In this document: positions 27,336-36,219 of the stretch, one piece after another
Position numbering within the stretch: the first letter of the stretch is position 1
Layout of the letters: every line of letters begins with the position of its first letter
NCBI GenBank assembly: GCA_019358895.1
Contig: JAHHIG010000018.1
Location: forward strand, 1 to 64,000
Direction: 5' to 3'
Origin: Tildeniella nuda ZEHNDER 1965/U140
GTDB lineage: Bacteria; Cyanobacteriota; Cyanobacteriia; Leptolyngbyales; Leptolyngbyaceae
DNA length: 64,000 nt
Program-made: the position numbers and the translations under genes
The notes under the pieces: model-generated
The model's database searches: none
What the model saw: only the letters and a program-made list of their open reading frames with translations
Told to the model about the DNA's origin: nothing

Positions 27336-28074
27336 CTAGATCTCTGCAGCGGTAGTACAAAATACATGTGAGAAGCGCTCCGTGTTTGTTTCAGCACACA
27401 ACCTCCAGGCACAGCGTTGAGAATCATCAGGTAAGGATATCTAGTCTGTTTTTCTAAGATGCGCAATCAGTGAGGGTAGCCATCTTCACACCAATTTGTC
27501 TGCCAACGTGCCCGCCTCTTGTAACTGAAGTAGTATTCCCACTAAGTTAGATGAACTGCCTATAATTATCGGTGCTGAGCAACTTATTCTACTCAATCAC
27601 GCTAAATTGCTGAACTTAATCAGCAATTCCCTCGTTCCTATCTTAGAGTTCCCAGGGATTTCTGCACAAACTAGATGGCAGTATCCGAGTTTATGGAAAA
27701 CATGCAACGGTCGTTAGAGATGCGGCATGATGATCAGCGACTCAAACCAGACAGATGACATCTAGCGATCCTATTTGAATGATGAGAGTGACACTGGTAT
27801 TAGCGGTCAGCGGTCAGCGGTTAGCAAAAAAAAACTGATCGCTAACTGATTCAGTCTTGCTGATAAATGGGTCAGCGATAGAACTGACGATAGTCAATTG
27901 GTGTTTACAGCGATCGATCGCTGTATCGCAGTCAGATGCACTACAAACCTGTTCAGCCATTGGGCTATTCTAACCACAGCAGTACAGCCGAGCGATGCTG
28001 TGAGGGACTCGTTGTTTGGTGATCCGCTCGTTGGCTGATGCTGCGCCGCTACACAAGTACAGGAGTGATTGTCA
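27336..28074. other. Large intergenic region upstream of icd
   Basis: This stretch of 739 bp has no supported gene. It contains a short STRR array (GCGGTCA heptamers at about 27805-27825, next to a GGTAT sequence as in the MITEs at 45042 and 62406), an 18-bp palindrome ACAGCGATCGATCGCTGT at 27907-27924, and AT-rich sequence at 27540-27620. I did not find an NtcA consensus (GTA-N8-TAC), although icd is often NtcA-controlled in cyanobacteria. Confidence 0.5.
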
Positions 28075-29499
28075 ATGACCTATGAAAAAATTTCGCCCCC
28101 AACGATCGGTACCAAAATCACGTTTCAAAACGGTGAGCCTCAGGTACCAGACAACCCCATCATTCCCTATATTCGTGGAGACGGGACGGGCATCGACCTT
28201 TGGCCCGCCTCTCAGCGTGTTTTTGACGCAGCCGTAGAAAAAGCGTATGGTGGCAAACGCAAGATTAGCTGGTTCAAAGTCTTTGTGGGCGATGAGGCTT
28301 GTGACACCTATGGCACTTATCAGTACTTGCCAGACGATTCGCTGACGGCAATCAGAGAGTACGGTGTAGCAATTAAAGGTCCGTTAACAACCCCGATCGG
28401 TGGTGGCATTCGATCGCTCAACGTGGCGCTGCGTCAGATTTTTGACCTGTATGCTTGTGTCCGTCCCTGCAAATACTATGCGGGCACACCATCCCCACAC
28501 CGCTTTCCAGAAAAGCTGGATGTCATTATTTACCGCGAAAATACTGAAGATATTTATCTGGGCATTGAGTGGAAGCAGGGTAGTGAGATTGCCGATCGCC
28601 TGATCAAGCTTCTCAACGAAGATTTGATTCCCGCTACGCCCGAACATGGCAAGAAACAAATTCCGCTTGACTCTGGCATTGGCATTAAGCCCATTAGCAA
28701 AAAAGGCTCCCAGCGCCTGGTACGCCGTGCCATGAAACACGCTTTGCGTTTGCCCAGGGAAAAGCAAATGGTAACGCTTGTCCACAAAGGCAACATCATG
28801 AAATATACCGAAGGCGCGTTTCGTGATTGGGGCTATGAACTGGTGACGAGCGAGTTTCGCGGTGAATGCGTGACCGAGCGCGAATCCTGGATTTTAGGCA
28901 ACAAGGAACGCAACACAGACATCACGCTGGAAGAAAATGCCCGTCAGATTGATCCGGGCTACGATGCGTTGACGGTTGATAAGAAGGAAAAAATCTGCGC
29001 CGAAGTGCAAGAAGTTTTAGGAACCATTTGGGACTCTCACGGCAGCGGACAGTGGCAAGAGAAAATCATGGTGAACGATCGCATTGCCGATAGCATCTTT
29101 CAGCAAATCCAGACGCGACCCGATGAGTACTCCATCTTGGCAACCATGAACCTGAATGGGGATTACTTATCAGATGCGGCAGCGGCGATCGTTGGTGGGC
29201 TAGGCATGGGTCCCGGAGCTAACATCGGTGACGTATGCGCCATCTTTGAGGCAACCCACGGCACCGCTCCTAAACATGCTGGACTCGATCGCGTTAACCC
29301 CGGTTCTCTCATCCTGTCTGGGGTCATGATGCTGGAATATCTGGGCTGGCAAGAAGCGGCTGACCTGATTACTCAAGGCATCAGTGCGGCGATCGCCAAC
29401 CGTGAAGTCACCTACGACCTCGCCCGCATGATGGAACCGCCCGTAGAGCCGCCGTTGAAGTGTTCGGAGTTTGCTGAGGCGATTATTCAGCACTTTTAA
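28075..29499 (+). CDS. icd: NADP-dependent isocitrate dehydrogenase
   Basis: This 474-residue enzyme makes 2-oxoglutarate, the carbon skeleton for ammonium assimilation. Signatures include [36 protein letters not shown] (substrate serine loop), [38 protein letters not shown], and [19 protein letters not shown] with metal-binding aspartates. ATG 28075 is chosen because AGGAG lies 9 bp upstream. Length and motifs match cyanobacterial Icd, which is longer than the E. coli enzyme. It is probably monocistronic. Confidence 0.97.
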   Translation: MTYEKISPPTIGTKITFQNGEPQVPDNPIIPYIRGDGTGIDLWPASQRVFDAAVEKAYGGKRKISWFKVFVGDEACDTYGTYQYLPDDSLTAIREYGVAIKGPLTTPIGGGIRSLNVALRQIFDLYACVRPCKYYAGTPSPHRFPEKLDVIIYRENTEDIYLGIEWKQGSEIADRLIKLLNEDLIPATPEHGKKQIPLDSGIGIKPISKKGSQRLVRRAMKHALRLPREKQMVTLVHKGNIMKYTEGAFRDWGYELVTSEFRGECVTERESWILGNKERNTDITLEENARQIDPGYDALTVDKKEKICAEVQEVLGTIWDSHGSGQWQEKIMVNDRIADSIFQQIQTRPDEYSILATMNLNGDYLSDAAAAIVGGLGMGPGANIGDVCAIFEATHGTAPKHAGLDRVNPGSLILSGVMMLEYLGWQEAADLITQGISAAIANREVTYDLARMMEPPVEPPLKCSEFAEAIIQHF

Positions 29500-29502
29500 C
29501 GC

Positions 29503-29572
29503 AAGGGGAGAGGAGTAAGGGGGCAAGGGAGGCAGAGGGGCAAGGGAGGCAAAGGGGCAAGGGAGGCAAGAG
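29503..29572. repeat. GGGGCAAGGGAGGCA minisatellite after icd
   Basis: About four near-identical units of GGGGCAAGGGAGGCA(G/A)A follow the icd stop codon. Each unit carries G-runs of 3-5, so a quadruplex is possible. Confidence 0.85.
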
Positions 29573-29696
29573 AAACGTTTTAAGTTTTAAGTGTTAATTC
29601 TGATTTGCTTTCAACTGAGTTTAAGTTTTTAACTCACTTCCCCCTCTCCCCCTGCTTCCTTTGACTCCCTACTCCCCACTCCCGACCCCCGACCCC

Positions 29697-30884
29697 CTAC
29701 CGACTAATCCGTACCAGCAAAACACCGCCAAACACCAGCCCAATCAGCGTCGGCAGCCATCCCGCCAAAAAGGAGGAAAGAATATCGAACTGGTAAAGGG
29801 CTTCGCAAATGCTGATGAAGAGATAGTAGGACACGATCAGCACCAGACTGATACCGAAGCTGGTACCGCGACCGACTCCTCGACGAGGCTGAGTGCCTAG
29901 AGTTGCGCCTACCAAACCAAAGACCAGACAGGCAAACGGAAACGCCATTTTTTGATCAATGCGTAGTGTCAGCTTACGGATTTCTTTCTGATTGCCTGTT
30001 TGACTGATAAGACTCAGATATTCTTGGATCTGGGCGATGTTCATTTCACCAGGGTCGAGCGATGTCTGGGCAATATCTAGCGGTGTGCGTGGAAGCTGAA
30101 TCTGCTGTTGGGTGAAGCGGATAATATTGCGATAAGAACCATCTGGCGCAACTACGTAAATGGTGCCATTGAAGAAGTCCCAGGTTTTCTGGTCAGTGTT
30201 CCAAAGAGCCGCTTCGGATGCCACGATTTGATTGAGTCCATTCTGTGAAAAATCAAGGATGGTCAAGCCTTTCATCTGCTTCCCATCAAACTGCTTGGCG
30301 TAAAAGATGCGAGACAGCACCCTTTCACGATCGCCATTTAGTTGTTTAACGTTTTGAAACTCTTGGTAAAGAATATTTTGTTCTCGAAATGATGGCTCCT
30401 TTTTGTTCAGGGCAGCATCGAGCGTATTGGATGCCTGACGGTTAGCAGCGGGAACGATCGCTTCATTAAACGCAAACGTAATGCCCGTGACAATCAAGCC
30501 CATGACGATCGCGGGCGCAATCAGTCGATAGATGCTCACCCCACAGCTCCGTAGCGCCACCAGTTCGCTATCGCTTGAAAGCCGACCATACACGGTCAAA
30601 CACGACAGCAGCATCGACATGGGAAACGACAAACCGATAAAATAGGGCAGCTTGAGCAGAAAAACCTGCACTGCAATAGAGATCGGTAACCCGGCTTCCG
30701 TCACCCGCCGCACGAGATCGAACAGCACGCCGATCGCCACACCAATGGACGAAAACGCACCTACTCCAAACAAAAACGGCATGATCAGTTCGCTAGCAAT
30801 ATAGCGATCCATGACCGAGAACAGTGAGGTGAGCCAACCAAACGGTTTCAAAGGCGGCGGACTGGTGGTGGAGATTGAAGCCAT
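29697..30884 (-). CDS. LptF/LptG-type lipopolysaccharide export permease
   Basis: This is a 395-residue YjgP/YjgQ family protein. Three N-terminal membrane helices (about 30-130; MDRYIASELIMPFLFGVGAF, then LKLPYFIGLSFPMSMLLSCL) are followed by a periplasmic beta-jellyroll (about 150-290) and three C-terminal helices. In Proteobacteria LptF and LptG pair under LptB to pull LPS from the inner membrane. Cyanobacteria usually show one such gene, so a homodimer is plausible. It is the third gene of an lptA-lptB-permease operon. The product fits LPS transport in an organism with an outer membrane. Confidence 0.92.
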   Translation of the reverse strand: MASISTTSPPPLKPFGWLTSLFSVMDRYIASELIMPFLFGVGAFSSIGVAIGVLFDLVRRVTEAGLPISIAVQVFLLKLPYFIGLSFPMSMLLSCLTVYGRLSSDSELVALRSCGVSIYRLIAPAIVMGLIVTGITFAFNEAIVPAANRQASNTLDAALNKKEPSFREQNILYQEFQNVKQLNGDRERVLSRIFYAKQFDGKQMKGLTILDFSQNGLNQIVASEAALWNTDQKTWDFFNGTIYVVAPDGSYRNIIRFTQQQIQLPRTPLDIAQTSLDPGEMNIAQIQEYLSLISQTGNQKEIRKLTLRIDQKMAFPFACLVFGLVGATLGTQPRRGVGRGTSFGISLVLIVSYYLFISICEALYQFDILSSFLAGWLPTLIGLVFGGVLLVRISR

Positions 30885-30889
30885 ACATT

Positions 30890-30950
30890 AGGGAGTGGGG
30901 AGTAGGGAGTAGGGAGTGGGGAGTAGGAAGTGGGGAGCAGCGGAGCAAAC
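30890..30950. repeat. GGGAGTA/GGGAGTG minisatellite in the lpt operon
   Basis: Tandem heptamers of the GGGAGTA, GGGAGTG and GGGAGCA types lie directly upstream of the permease start, between lptB and the permease. The plus strand carries at least seven runs of three or more G, so the transcript of the operon is C-rich here. Confidence 0.85.
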
Positions 30951-31034
30951 AGAACTCAAAACTCGGTGAGAGGCGGAAGTCAGGAGTCAGGATTTACTTA
31001 AAGTGCCATCCTTCATTCCTTCACTTCCTCATCC

Positions 31035-31068
31035 CCTCACTCCACCGCGAAGCGGAAGCAAGCTACAC
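31035..31068 (-). repeat. 34-bp dispersed repeat, inverted relative to 46122-46155
   Basis: These 34 bases are the exact reverse complement of 46122-46155. The core is GCTTGCTTCCGCTTCGCGG with a small CCGC-TTC-GCGG hairpin. A 15-base part recurs at 66-80 inside the MITE. Confidence 0.8.
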
Positions 31069-31087
31069 TTCTTACTCCTCACCGCTT

Positions 31088-31816
31088 CTATGGTTGAAAA
31101 CTATCACCCAGATAATACTGTCGCACCAGCGGGTTGCTGTAGAGTTCTTCGGAGCTACCAGAAGCAAGAATTTGTCCATCGCGCATGATGTAAGCGCGAT
31201 CGGTTATTGCCAGAGTCTCTCGGACATTGTGATCAGTGATGAGTATGCCAATTTGACGATCGCGCAGTGCGGCTACAATTTGCTGAATTTCGGCAACGGC
31301 GATCGGGTCAACGCCAGCAAACGGTTCATCTAGGAGCAAAAACTTGGGACCGCTGCGTCCAGCCGCTAAGGCTCGTGCTAATTCAGTGCGCCGCCGTTCT
31401 CCACCAGAGACTTGAGACCCTTTGGTATGGGCAACTTTTTCGAGCCGAAATTCCTTCAGCAAATAGGTCAGCCGATCGTGCCATTCTTGCCGGGGAACCT
31501 GAGACTGTTCCATTACTAGTAGAATATTCTCCTGCACGGTCAAATACCGAAAAATGCTTGCCTCTTGCGCCAGATAGCCAATGCCCAACCGTGCCCGTCG
31601 ATGTAGTGGGAGTGCTGTAATTTCCGTATCGTTCAGCCAAACGCGCCCTTGATTTGGTTTTTCTAGCCCCGTCGCCATGTAAAACGTCGTCGTTTTGCCC
31701 GCTCCATTCGGACCCAATAGTCCTACAATCTCACCCTGAGAGACAGAAAGACTGACGCGGCTGACCACAACCCGCGCACCATAGGACTTATGAACATTCT
31801 CAAGCGCAATCTTCAA
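31088..31816 (-). CDS. lptB: LPS export ABC transporter ATP-binding protein
   Basis: This 242-residue ABC ATPase has Walker A GLLGPNGAGKTTT, Q-loop YLAQEASIFRYLTV (the LptB-type sequence that contacts LptF/G), signature SGGERRR, Walker B FLLLDEPFAGVDP and H-loop LITDHNVRETL. A TTG start at 31816 (MKIALENVHKSYG) is preferred because AGGAG lies 7 bp upstream; the longer frame from 31849 has no such site. It powers LPS extraction together with the downstream permease and with LptA from the gene 72 bp upstream. Confidence 0.94.
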   Translation of the reverse strand: MKIALENVHKSYGARVVVSRVSLSVSQGEIVGLLGPNGAGKTTTFYMATGLEKPNQGRVWLNDTEITALPLHRRARLGIGYLAQEASIFRYLTVQENILLVMEQSQVPRQEWHDRLTYLLKEFRLEKVAHTKGSQVSGGERRRTELARALAAGRSGPKFLLLDEPFAGVDPIAVAEIQQIVAALRDRQIGILITDHNVRETLAITDRAYIMRDGQILASGSSEELYSNPLVRQYYLGDSFQP

Positions 31817-31888
31817 CCGTCCACTCCTGGTCGTGCTGGGCAAGAACAAAGCTGACGACGATCTTATCGTGGATCAGCCGCCACTGTC

Positions 31889-32467
31889 TCAACGCGAACC
31901 TGGAGACGATGGGCTGGACAGCGGTGGTGCCAGATCGGGTTGTCTGCGCGGCAACACTGGCACAGCAGGCGTAAACTGTGGCTGTGGCGTGAATGGCGCA
32001 GAATTTGCAGTTGGGGCAGGTGTGGTTGTTGCCTCCGGAACGAGGTAAATCGACTCGACCTGCTTTGGTGCGTCTGGTAGCGCCACAAATTTACCTTCGT
32101 CGATTAAATAGGTAACTGTTTCACCTCTGAGGCTATTGCCTTGTTGCAAAACATACACATTCCCACTCAGCACAATCCGGCGTTCGCGGCTGAAGTATTG
32201 TGCCTGAGCCGACGTTGCCTGAATTTGTCGGGCGGGATAGTTGATCTGCACGTTGCCGCGTGCTGTGATCACGCCCGTTTTGGAGTTTGCCTCCTGTATA
32301 TCCGATCGCAGCGTGAGCGATCGACTGACCTCTTGCGCTTCAGTCGGCGTACTGAGCAAGAGATTCACCCCACTGTTTAGCAACAATGCGGTTGCCAACG
32401 CACCTGGAAGGACAGCTATCAGTTTGAGCAGCTTTAACGGAACAAGCAATCGAAGAGAAGACATCAT
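31889..32467 (-). CDS. lptA: LptA/OstA-like periplasmic LPS-bridge protein
   Basis: This is a 192-residue protein. A signal peptide or membrane anchor (about 11-44, ending TPTEAQ) precedes an OstA/LptA beta-jellyroll (about 48-140) with SDIQEANSKTGVITARGNVQ and IVLSGNVYVLQQGNSLRGET. A Pro/Thr-rich tail (about 148-192) follows that E. coli LptA lacks. LptA forms the periplasmic bridge for LPS. First gene of the operon with lptB and the permease. Assignment rests on domain pattern and operon context. Confidence 0.88.
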   Translation of the reverse strand: MMSSLRLLVPLKLLKLIAVLPGALATALLLNSGVNLLLSTPTEAQEVSRSLTLRSDIQEANSKTGVITARGNVQINYPARQIQATSAQAQYFSRERRIVLSGNVYVLQQGNSLRGETVTYLIDEGKFVALPDAPKQVESIYLVPEATTTPAPTANSAPFTPQPQFTPAVPVLPRRQPDLAPPLSSPSSPGSR

Positions 32468-32681
32468 GGGGCAGAATACTCAGCGAGATGGCGAAGAATC
32501 AGATGACAGCGCTGGAAGATGCTTTAGTAGTTTACCCAATCTTGCTTCGGCTCAGGCGAATTCTTTTAGAAGGTATGACGGTTTAAAGATAGCGTCCTAG
32601 AGCCTGTAAGACGAGTAATCAGAGTGAAAAGTTGCGGGTCGATCGCCCACTTAAACGAAAGCAACCTCACTATAGCCACCA

Positions 32682-33128
32682 TCAACCGACTTTTTGCAGC
32701 GTTGGAAAAGCAAGTGACTGAAGTCGTTCACCGCCTGATACATTATCCTCTGCGGGTCTTATCCCCAGTTGCTGCATCACGACGCTTACCCGATCGGGTC
32801 CTGCCTCCTGAAGCGTGGTGAGAATCTGAAACGTCTGCGTCAAAAACTGCTCCACGTCGATCGCCGCGTAGATTGGCTGATAGCCCCGCAGCCGATTGAT
32901 GCCTTCACCCATCAAGAGAACCGCACCGCGCCAGTTTTGATTGCCCAGATGATAGAGCGCAACCGCCACTTGCAGAATACCCTGATAGAACTTTTTGTCT
33001 GGCTCAGTTGCTTCAATCCATAGCGCTTCTAACGTGTCATGACACGCATAAAACTCCCGCTGGTTAAATTGCTCAACTCCCTGCCAGAACTCATCTGGCA
33101 ATGTCTCATTTGATGATGCGTCGTTCAA
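32682..33128 (-). CDS. DUF309 protein
   Basis: This is a 148-residue protein with a TTG start. The DUF309 core reads FNQREFYACHDTLEALWIEA, then FYQGILQVAVALYHLGNQNW and RGAVLLMGEGINRL. The conserved H and E residues (Y-A-C-H-D-x2-E) suggest metal binding, but no activity is established. All-helical and soluble. It lies upstream of the lpt operon on the same strand, 214 bp before lptA, so cotranscription is possible. Confidence 0.85.
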   Translation of the reverse strand: MNDASSNETLPDEFWQGVEQFNQREFYACHDTLEALWIEATEPDKKFYQGILQVAVALYHLGNQNWRGAVLLMGEGINRLRGYQPIYAAIDVEQFLTQTFQILTTLQEAGPDRVSVVMQQLGIRPAEDNVSGGERLQSLAFPTLQKVG

Positions 33129-33163
33129 GATTGCTATCCAACGAAAGGCTTGTTAAACGGAAA

Positions 33164-33322
33164 GCGATTAGCGGTCAGCCGTCAGCCATGAAGGTAAGAG
33201 CTTTGTTCAGCGAAAATCCTTAGAATTCAGCCTTTGTGAGTATTTTAGCGATTTCGCTCGTTATTACCCAACAGGTTTAAGACTGTCAACTGACCGCTGA
33301 CCGCTGATAGCTGATCGCTGCC
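33164..33322. repeat. STRR heptamers flanking an intergenic segment
   Basis: GCGGTCAGCCGTCAGC at about 33171-33186 and the complementary-type ACCGCTGACCGCTGATAGCTGATCGCTG near 33291-33320 form heptamer arrays in opposite orientation around an AT-rich 100 bp. They could pair as a long imperfect hairpin. Confidence 0.6.
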
Positions 33323-33340
33323 CGCCCCTTGCTTGCGACT

Positions 33341-34084
33341 CTAGCGTTGAATTGCGTGGATCGAGCTATCTTGCAGCAGTTTACGCTCGGTAGCATCGAT
33401 CGCCACGCTGGACAACAGAGACTGTCGCAGTGCTTGCAGTTGAGTGGCGCTGCTGGGTGGTGTAAAGGCAGTTTTTAGCACGTCGTACCACAGGTTTGCC
33501 TGAGCGTAGAGCTGAGCTTGATTCGAGCGATCGCGGGTTTGCGCCAACTGTTGTTTTAAGCCTGTTTGCATCGGTACGACATCGATGACAGCTTCGGCAA
33601 AAAGATTGCTAGAAGGGCGATTGGCATTGCACACCAGTTCGACCTGCCAGCGATAACGTTTACCAACCGTTAACTCAGGCAGAGCACCCGCAGCCGACAT
33701 GACCGTAATGCCAGACACGCTTCGCAGGCGATCGTCTTTGATTTCTTTCACCAGCTTAAAGCGATCGTTGTCCTGTTCATACAGCCTGAACTCGATCGGC
33801 AGAGATACCGCATCACGCACAAACCAGGCAAACGTAGGGCGCGTTGATACGGTCTGTCCCGCTTGCCCGCCTGGTGCCAACAAAATTAGTGCCGGTACGT
33901 TAGGCGCAACTGGTAGAGCACTCGTACCACAACCTCTGCCACCAGATGACCGACCACTGGTCGGTGCTGTATCGTCATCTGCTGCCACGGTTAACGCAGG
34001 CATGAGGCATAACCCCAAAACAATGCCAGCAACCAGCTTCGTAACGATTCGTTGCGTGAGAACCAATGCAACTTGATGCTTCAT
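33341..34084 (-). CDS. DUF928 exported protein
   Basis: This is a 247-residue protein with a signal peptide (hydrophobic 15-35, cleavage near TVAA|DDD). The DUF928 core has PALILLAPGGQAGQTVSTRP and FAWFVRDAVSLPIEFRLYEQ, then a YRWQVELVCNANRPS segment. Such proteins are common in filamentous cyanobacteria, often beside CHASE2 sensor genes, as here (the kinase lies just upstream on the same strand). It is probably periplasmic. Function is unknown; a sensory partner role for the CHASE2 kinase is a guess from gene order. Confidence 0.85.
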   Translation of the reverse strand: MKHQVALVLTQRIVTKLVAGIVLGLCLMPALTVAADDDTAPTSGRSSGGRGCGTSALPVAPNVPALILLAPGGQAGQTVSTRPTFAWFVRDAVSLPIEFRLYEQDNDRFKLVKEIKDDRLRSVSGITVMSAAGALPELTVGKRYRWQVELVCNANRPSSNLFAEAVIDVVPMQTGLKQQLAQTRDRSNQAQLYAQANLWYDVLKTAFTPPSSATQLQALRQSLLSSVAIDATERKLLQDSSIHAIQR

Positions 34085-34115
34085 GACTATCCAAAACGCT
34101 CCAACAACGCTAAGA

Positions 34116-34289
34116 CTATTGAAGCCTGTTTAACGGACGCTTGATTGACTGAAACGGGTGAAAAAACTGCCACCAGGGTTTTGGGCTGCGCCAGACAAGC
34201 TCACAAACCATGCCGTGGGGCATGTGAGGGTGACGCTGAAAGCTGCCTCCAAGCGATCGCGCCAACTCTTTAGCCTGAGCCGTCCCCCG
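34116..34289 (-). pseudogene. Detached C-terminal end of the CHASE2 kinase
   Basis: In the next frame the sequence continues the kinase ATPase domain without a stop until TAG at 34116: GRGTAQAKELARSLGGSF, QRHPHMPHGMVCELVW and a tail ending PLNRLQ. This is the G2-box and last beta strand expected of a HATPase domain. Removing 10 bp at 34290-34309 makes 34116-36072 one frame of 648 codons. Confidence 0.85.
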
Positions 34290-36072
34290 TCCTTCTCGTT
34301 CCTTCTCGTGTCGTTTTCAAAGCACTCGTAAGCAGACCATTATCAATCACTTGCAAAGCATACCAATTTTTGTCCCGCCGACAAATAACGTCTAGACAGC
34401 TAACGTTGATGGTGTGGTTGCCAACATTACACAAGGCTTCCTCCAGAAAAAGGCACAGATCCTGTTTTTGGTCAGTCGATAGGGGACACTCTTTGAGGGG
34501 TGTAAAGTCTGGCGGGATGAGGGTCAGGATGGAGGCAAACCCTGGCAGATCTCGCTTCAGGGTGTTTTCATAAACCTGATAGAGCAATTCATGAATGGGT
34601 GTTTGCGTGTAGCGCTGATCGCCTGTCACAAGTGCTTGTTGCATTGATTCGTAAACCGATCGCAATTCCTGGTTCAAATTTTGCAGCTGCGATCGCACTT
34701 TTTCGGCTGACAGATCGTCGAGGCTTCGCAGCATCGCTGCCAGCGTTTGCAGGGGACCGTTATGCACCGCATCGTATGTACGCTGAAGTGTCAGACTCCG
34801 CTGTTCTAACAGCAGTCGAGCATCACGGTCAAACAGCAATGTCGTTAAGCCTGCTGCACTTAACGCTAGTAGCGCAGGCACGACAGGAATCCACCAGCCG
34901 ATCGTGATGAGTCCGTAGCTCAGTGCGATCAAGCCAGCGCTACTCACTGCCAAACCTAAAAACGTTTTCCAGGGCGATTGCAGCAGCAAGCCCAGCACTA
35001 TACCAATGAGTCCCCAGACCACAATCCAAAGATATTCCACGCTTTTTGACCAGTTACGCAGCAGCGGACGGTGATCCAAAACGGCACTGATGATTTGACT
35101 GATCGAGTGAGCGTGATTCTCAACGCCATAGAGCAACTTGTAATCCTCACCGGTTGTGCCGATCGCATCGGTCAGCAAACTGCCCTTGGTCGCAACCGTA
35201 GTCACCGTATCATTCTGGCTGTTTGGGGCAGTCACACCCACTAAAACGATACGGTCACGAATCCACTCTGGCTGCACCCGCCCCTTCAGCACGTCTGTCA
35301 TCGAAACAGCCCGAAACGGGTTTGGGTGGCTGCGAAAGTTCAGCAGCATTTGGTTGCCGCCTGCCTTTGCCTGCACGTAGCCACCTGTACTAGCACGAAA
35401 GCGGGGTAGCTCGATCGACCCAAGGCGAATTGGATCGCTGGCACGGGTACCATGCCGAAACGTGGCTGCTTGAGTACGGAGATAGCGTGCTGCCAGTAGC
35501 AGTGATAGAGAGTACTTCACCTGACCAGAGCTAACCTTGCTAGCTAACAAGCAGCGCCGTAATTTGCCATCCGAGTCAATCACGATATCTGCCAGACCCA
35601 CCTGTGTATCGGGCAATTCTGGGGGCGGCTTGACCTTAAGCAGGGCAGATGAACCCACATCCGCTTCAATACCAATGAGGTTGGGGCTGTTTCTGAATAC
35701 CTGTGCCAGCTCAGCCCGATCGGGGTCTGTAGTCAGGTCACGAAACAGATCGAGACCGATCGCGGCAGGCTGATACTGCTGTAGGGTTCGTAGCAGTGCC
35801 GCTAACTCACGGTCTGGGATCGGGTATTTGCCCACCAGTCGAATATCTTCTTCAGTAATGCCGACGATCACCACTCGCGTGTCCGGTGCCTCCAGCGGGC
35901 GCGATCGCAGAAACTGATCAAAAGTAGCTAACTCTAAAAGTTGCAGCGAACCAGTGATGCGGGCGATCGCCACCAGCCCAATAACGACCAGCCCAGGCAG
36001 TATCCCCACGCGCCAAACCTTGGCATGAGGCTCAATTTGTTTCCAAAATCCAGCGTTCACTTTAATGTTCAT
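34270..36072 (-). CDS. CHASE2-domain sensor histidine kinase, frameshifted before the ATP-binding G2 box
   Basis: This 600-residue reading has an N-terminal membrane helix, an extracytoplasmic CHASE2 domain (about 45-330; TRVVIVGITEEDIRLVGKYP, then QPAAIGLDLFRDL) and three membrane helices (about 340-420). A helical dimerisation region follows (about 425-490), with DAVHNGPLQTLAAMLRSLDD where the phospho-acceptor His is expected. Then comes a HATPase domain with ALCNVGNHTINVSC (N-box) and QVIDNG (G1), ending in unrelated residues RRTGDGSG. A 10-bp duplication causes the break. The response regulator gene at 36220-36891 lies 147 bp upstream on the same strand. As read, the protein should lack kinase activity. 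Confidence 0.88.
   Translation of the reverse strand: MNIKVNAGFWKQIEPHAKVWRVGILPGLVVIGLVAIARITGSLQLLELATFDQFLRSRPLEAPDTRVVIVGITEEDIRLVGKYPIPDRELAALLRTLQQYQPAAIGLDLFRDLTTDPDRAELAQVFRNSPNLIGIEADVGSSALLKVKPPPELPDTQVGLADIVIDSDGKLRRCLLASKVSSGQVKYSLSLLLAARYLRTQAATFRHGTRASDPIRLGSIELPRFRASTGGYVQAKAGGNQMLLNFRSHPNPFRAVSMTDVLKGRVQPEWIRDRIVLVGVTAPNSQNDTVTTVATKGSLLTDAIGTTGEDYKLLYGVENHAHSISQIISAVLDHRPLLRNWSKSVEYLWIVVWGLIGIVLGLLLQSPWKTFLGLAVSSAGLIALSYGLITIGWWIPVVPALLALSAAGLTTLLFDRDARLLLEQRSLTLQRTYDAVHNGPLQTLAAMLRSLDDLSAEKVRSQLQNLNQELRSVYESMQQALVTGDQRYTQTPIHELLYQVYENTLKRDLPGFASILTLIPPDFTPLKECPLSTDQKQDLCLFLEEALCNVGNHTINVSCLDVICRRDKNWYALQVIDNGLLTSALKTTREGTRRTGDGSG
34290..34309. repeat. Exact 10-bp tandem duplication causing the kinase frameshift
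   Basis: TCCTTCTCGT occurs twice in direct succession (34290-34299 and 34300-34309). One copy restores the reading frame through the HATPase G2 box. Slipped-strand gain or loss of a unit could switch the kinase off or on. Confidence 0.9.
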
Positions 36073-36219
36073 TCAAGTCAACAAGGGCTAAAGCTTGCTT
36101 CTCTCTTACTGAGTGATGTTCAAGCCAGTCGGTGACCAGACAATCAAAGACTAGCGTTACAGGTAGGTTCTACGGATGCAGGCAAACGCTTTGAAGCACC
36201 GTTCATCCCCTACCGATGC

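Noticed and set aside
27907-27924. 18-bp palindrome ACAGCGATCGATCGCTGT as an operator of icd
   Set aside because: It is built from HIP1-like CGATCG units that are abundant here; nothing else supports an operator.
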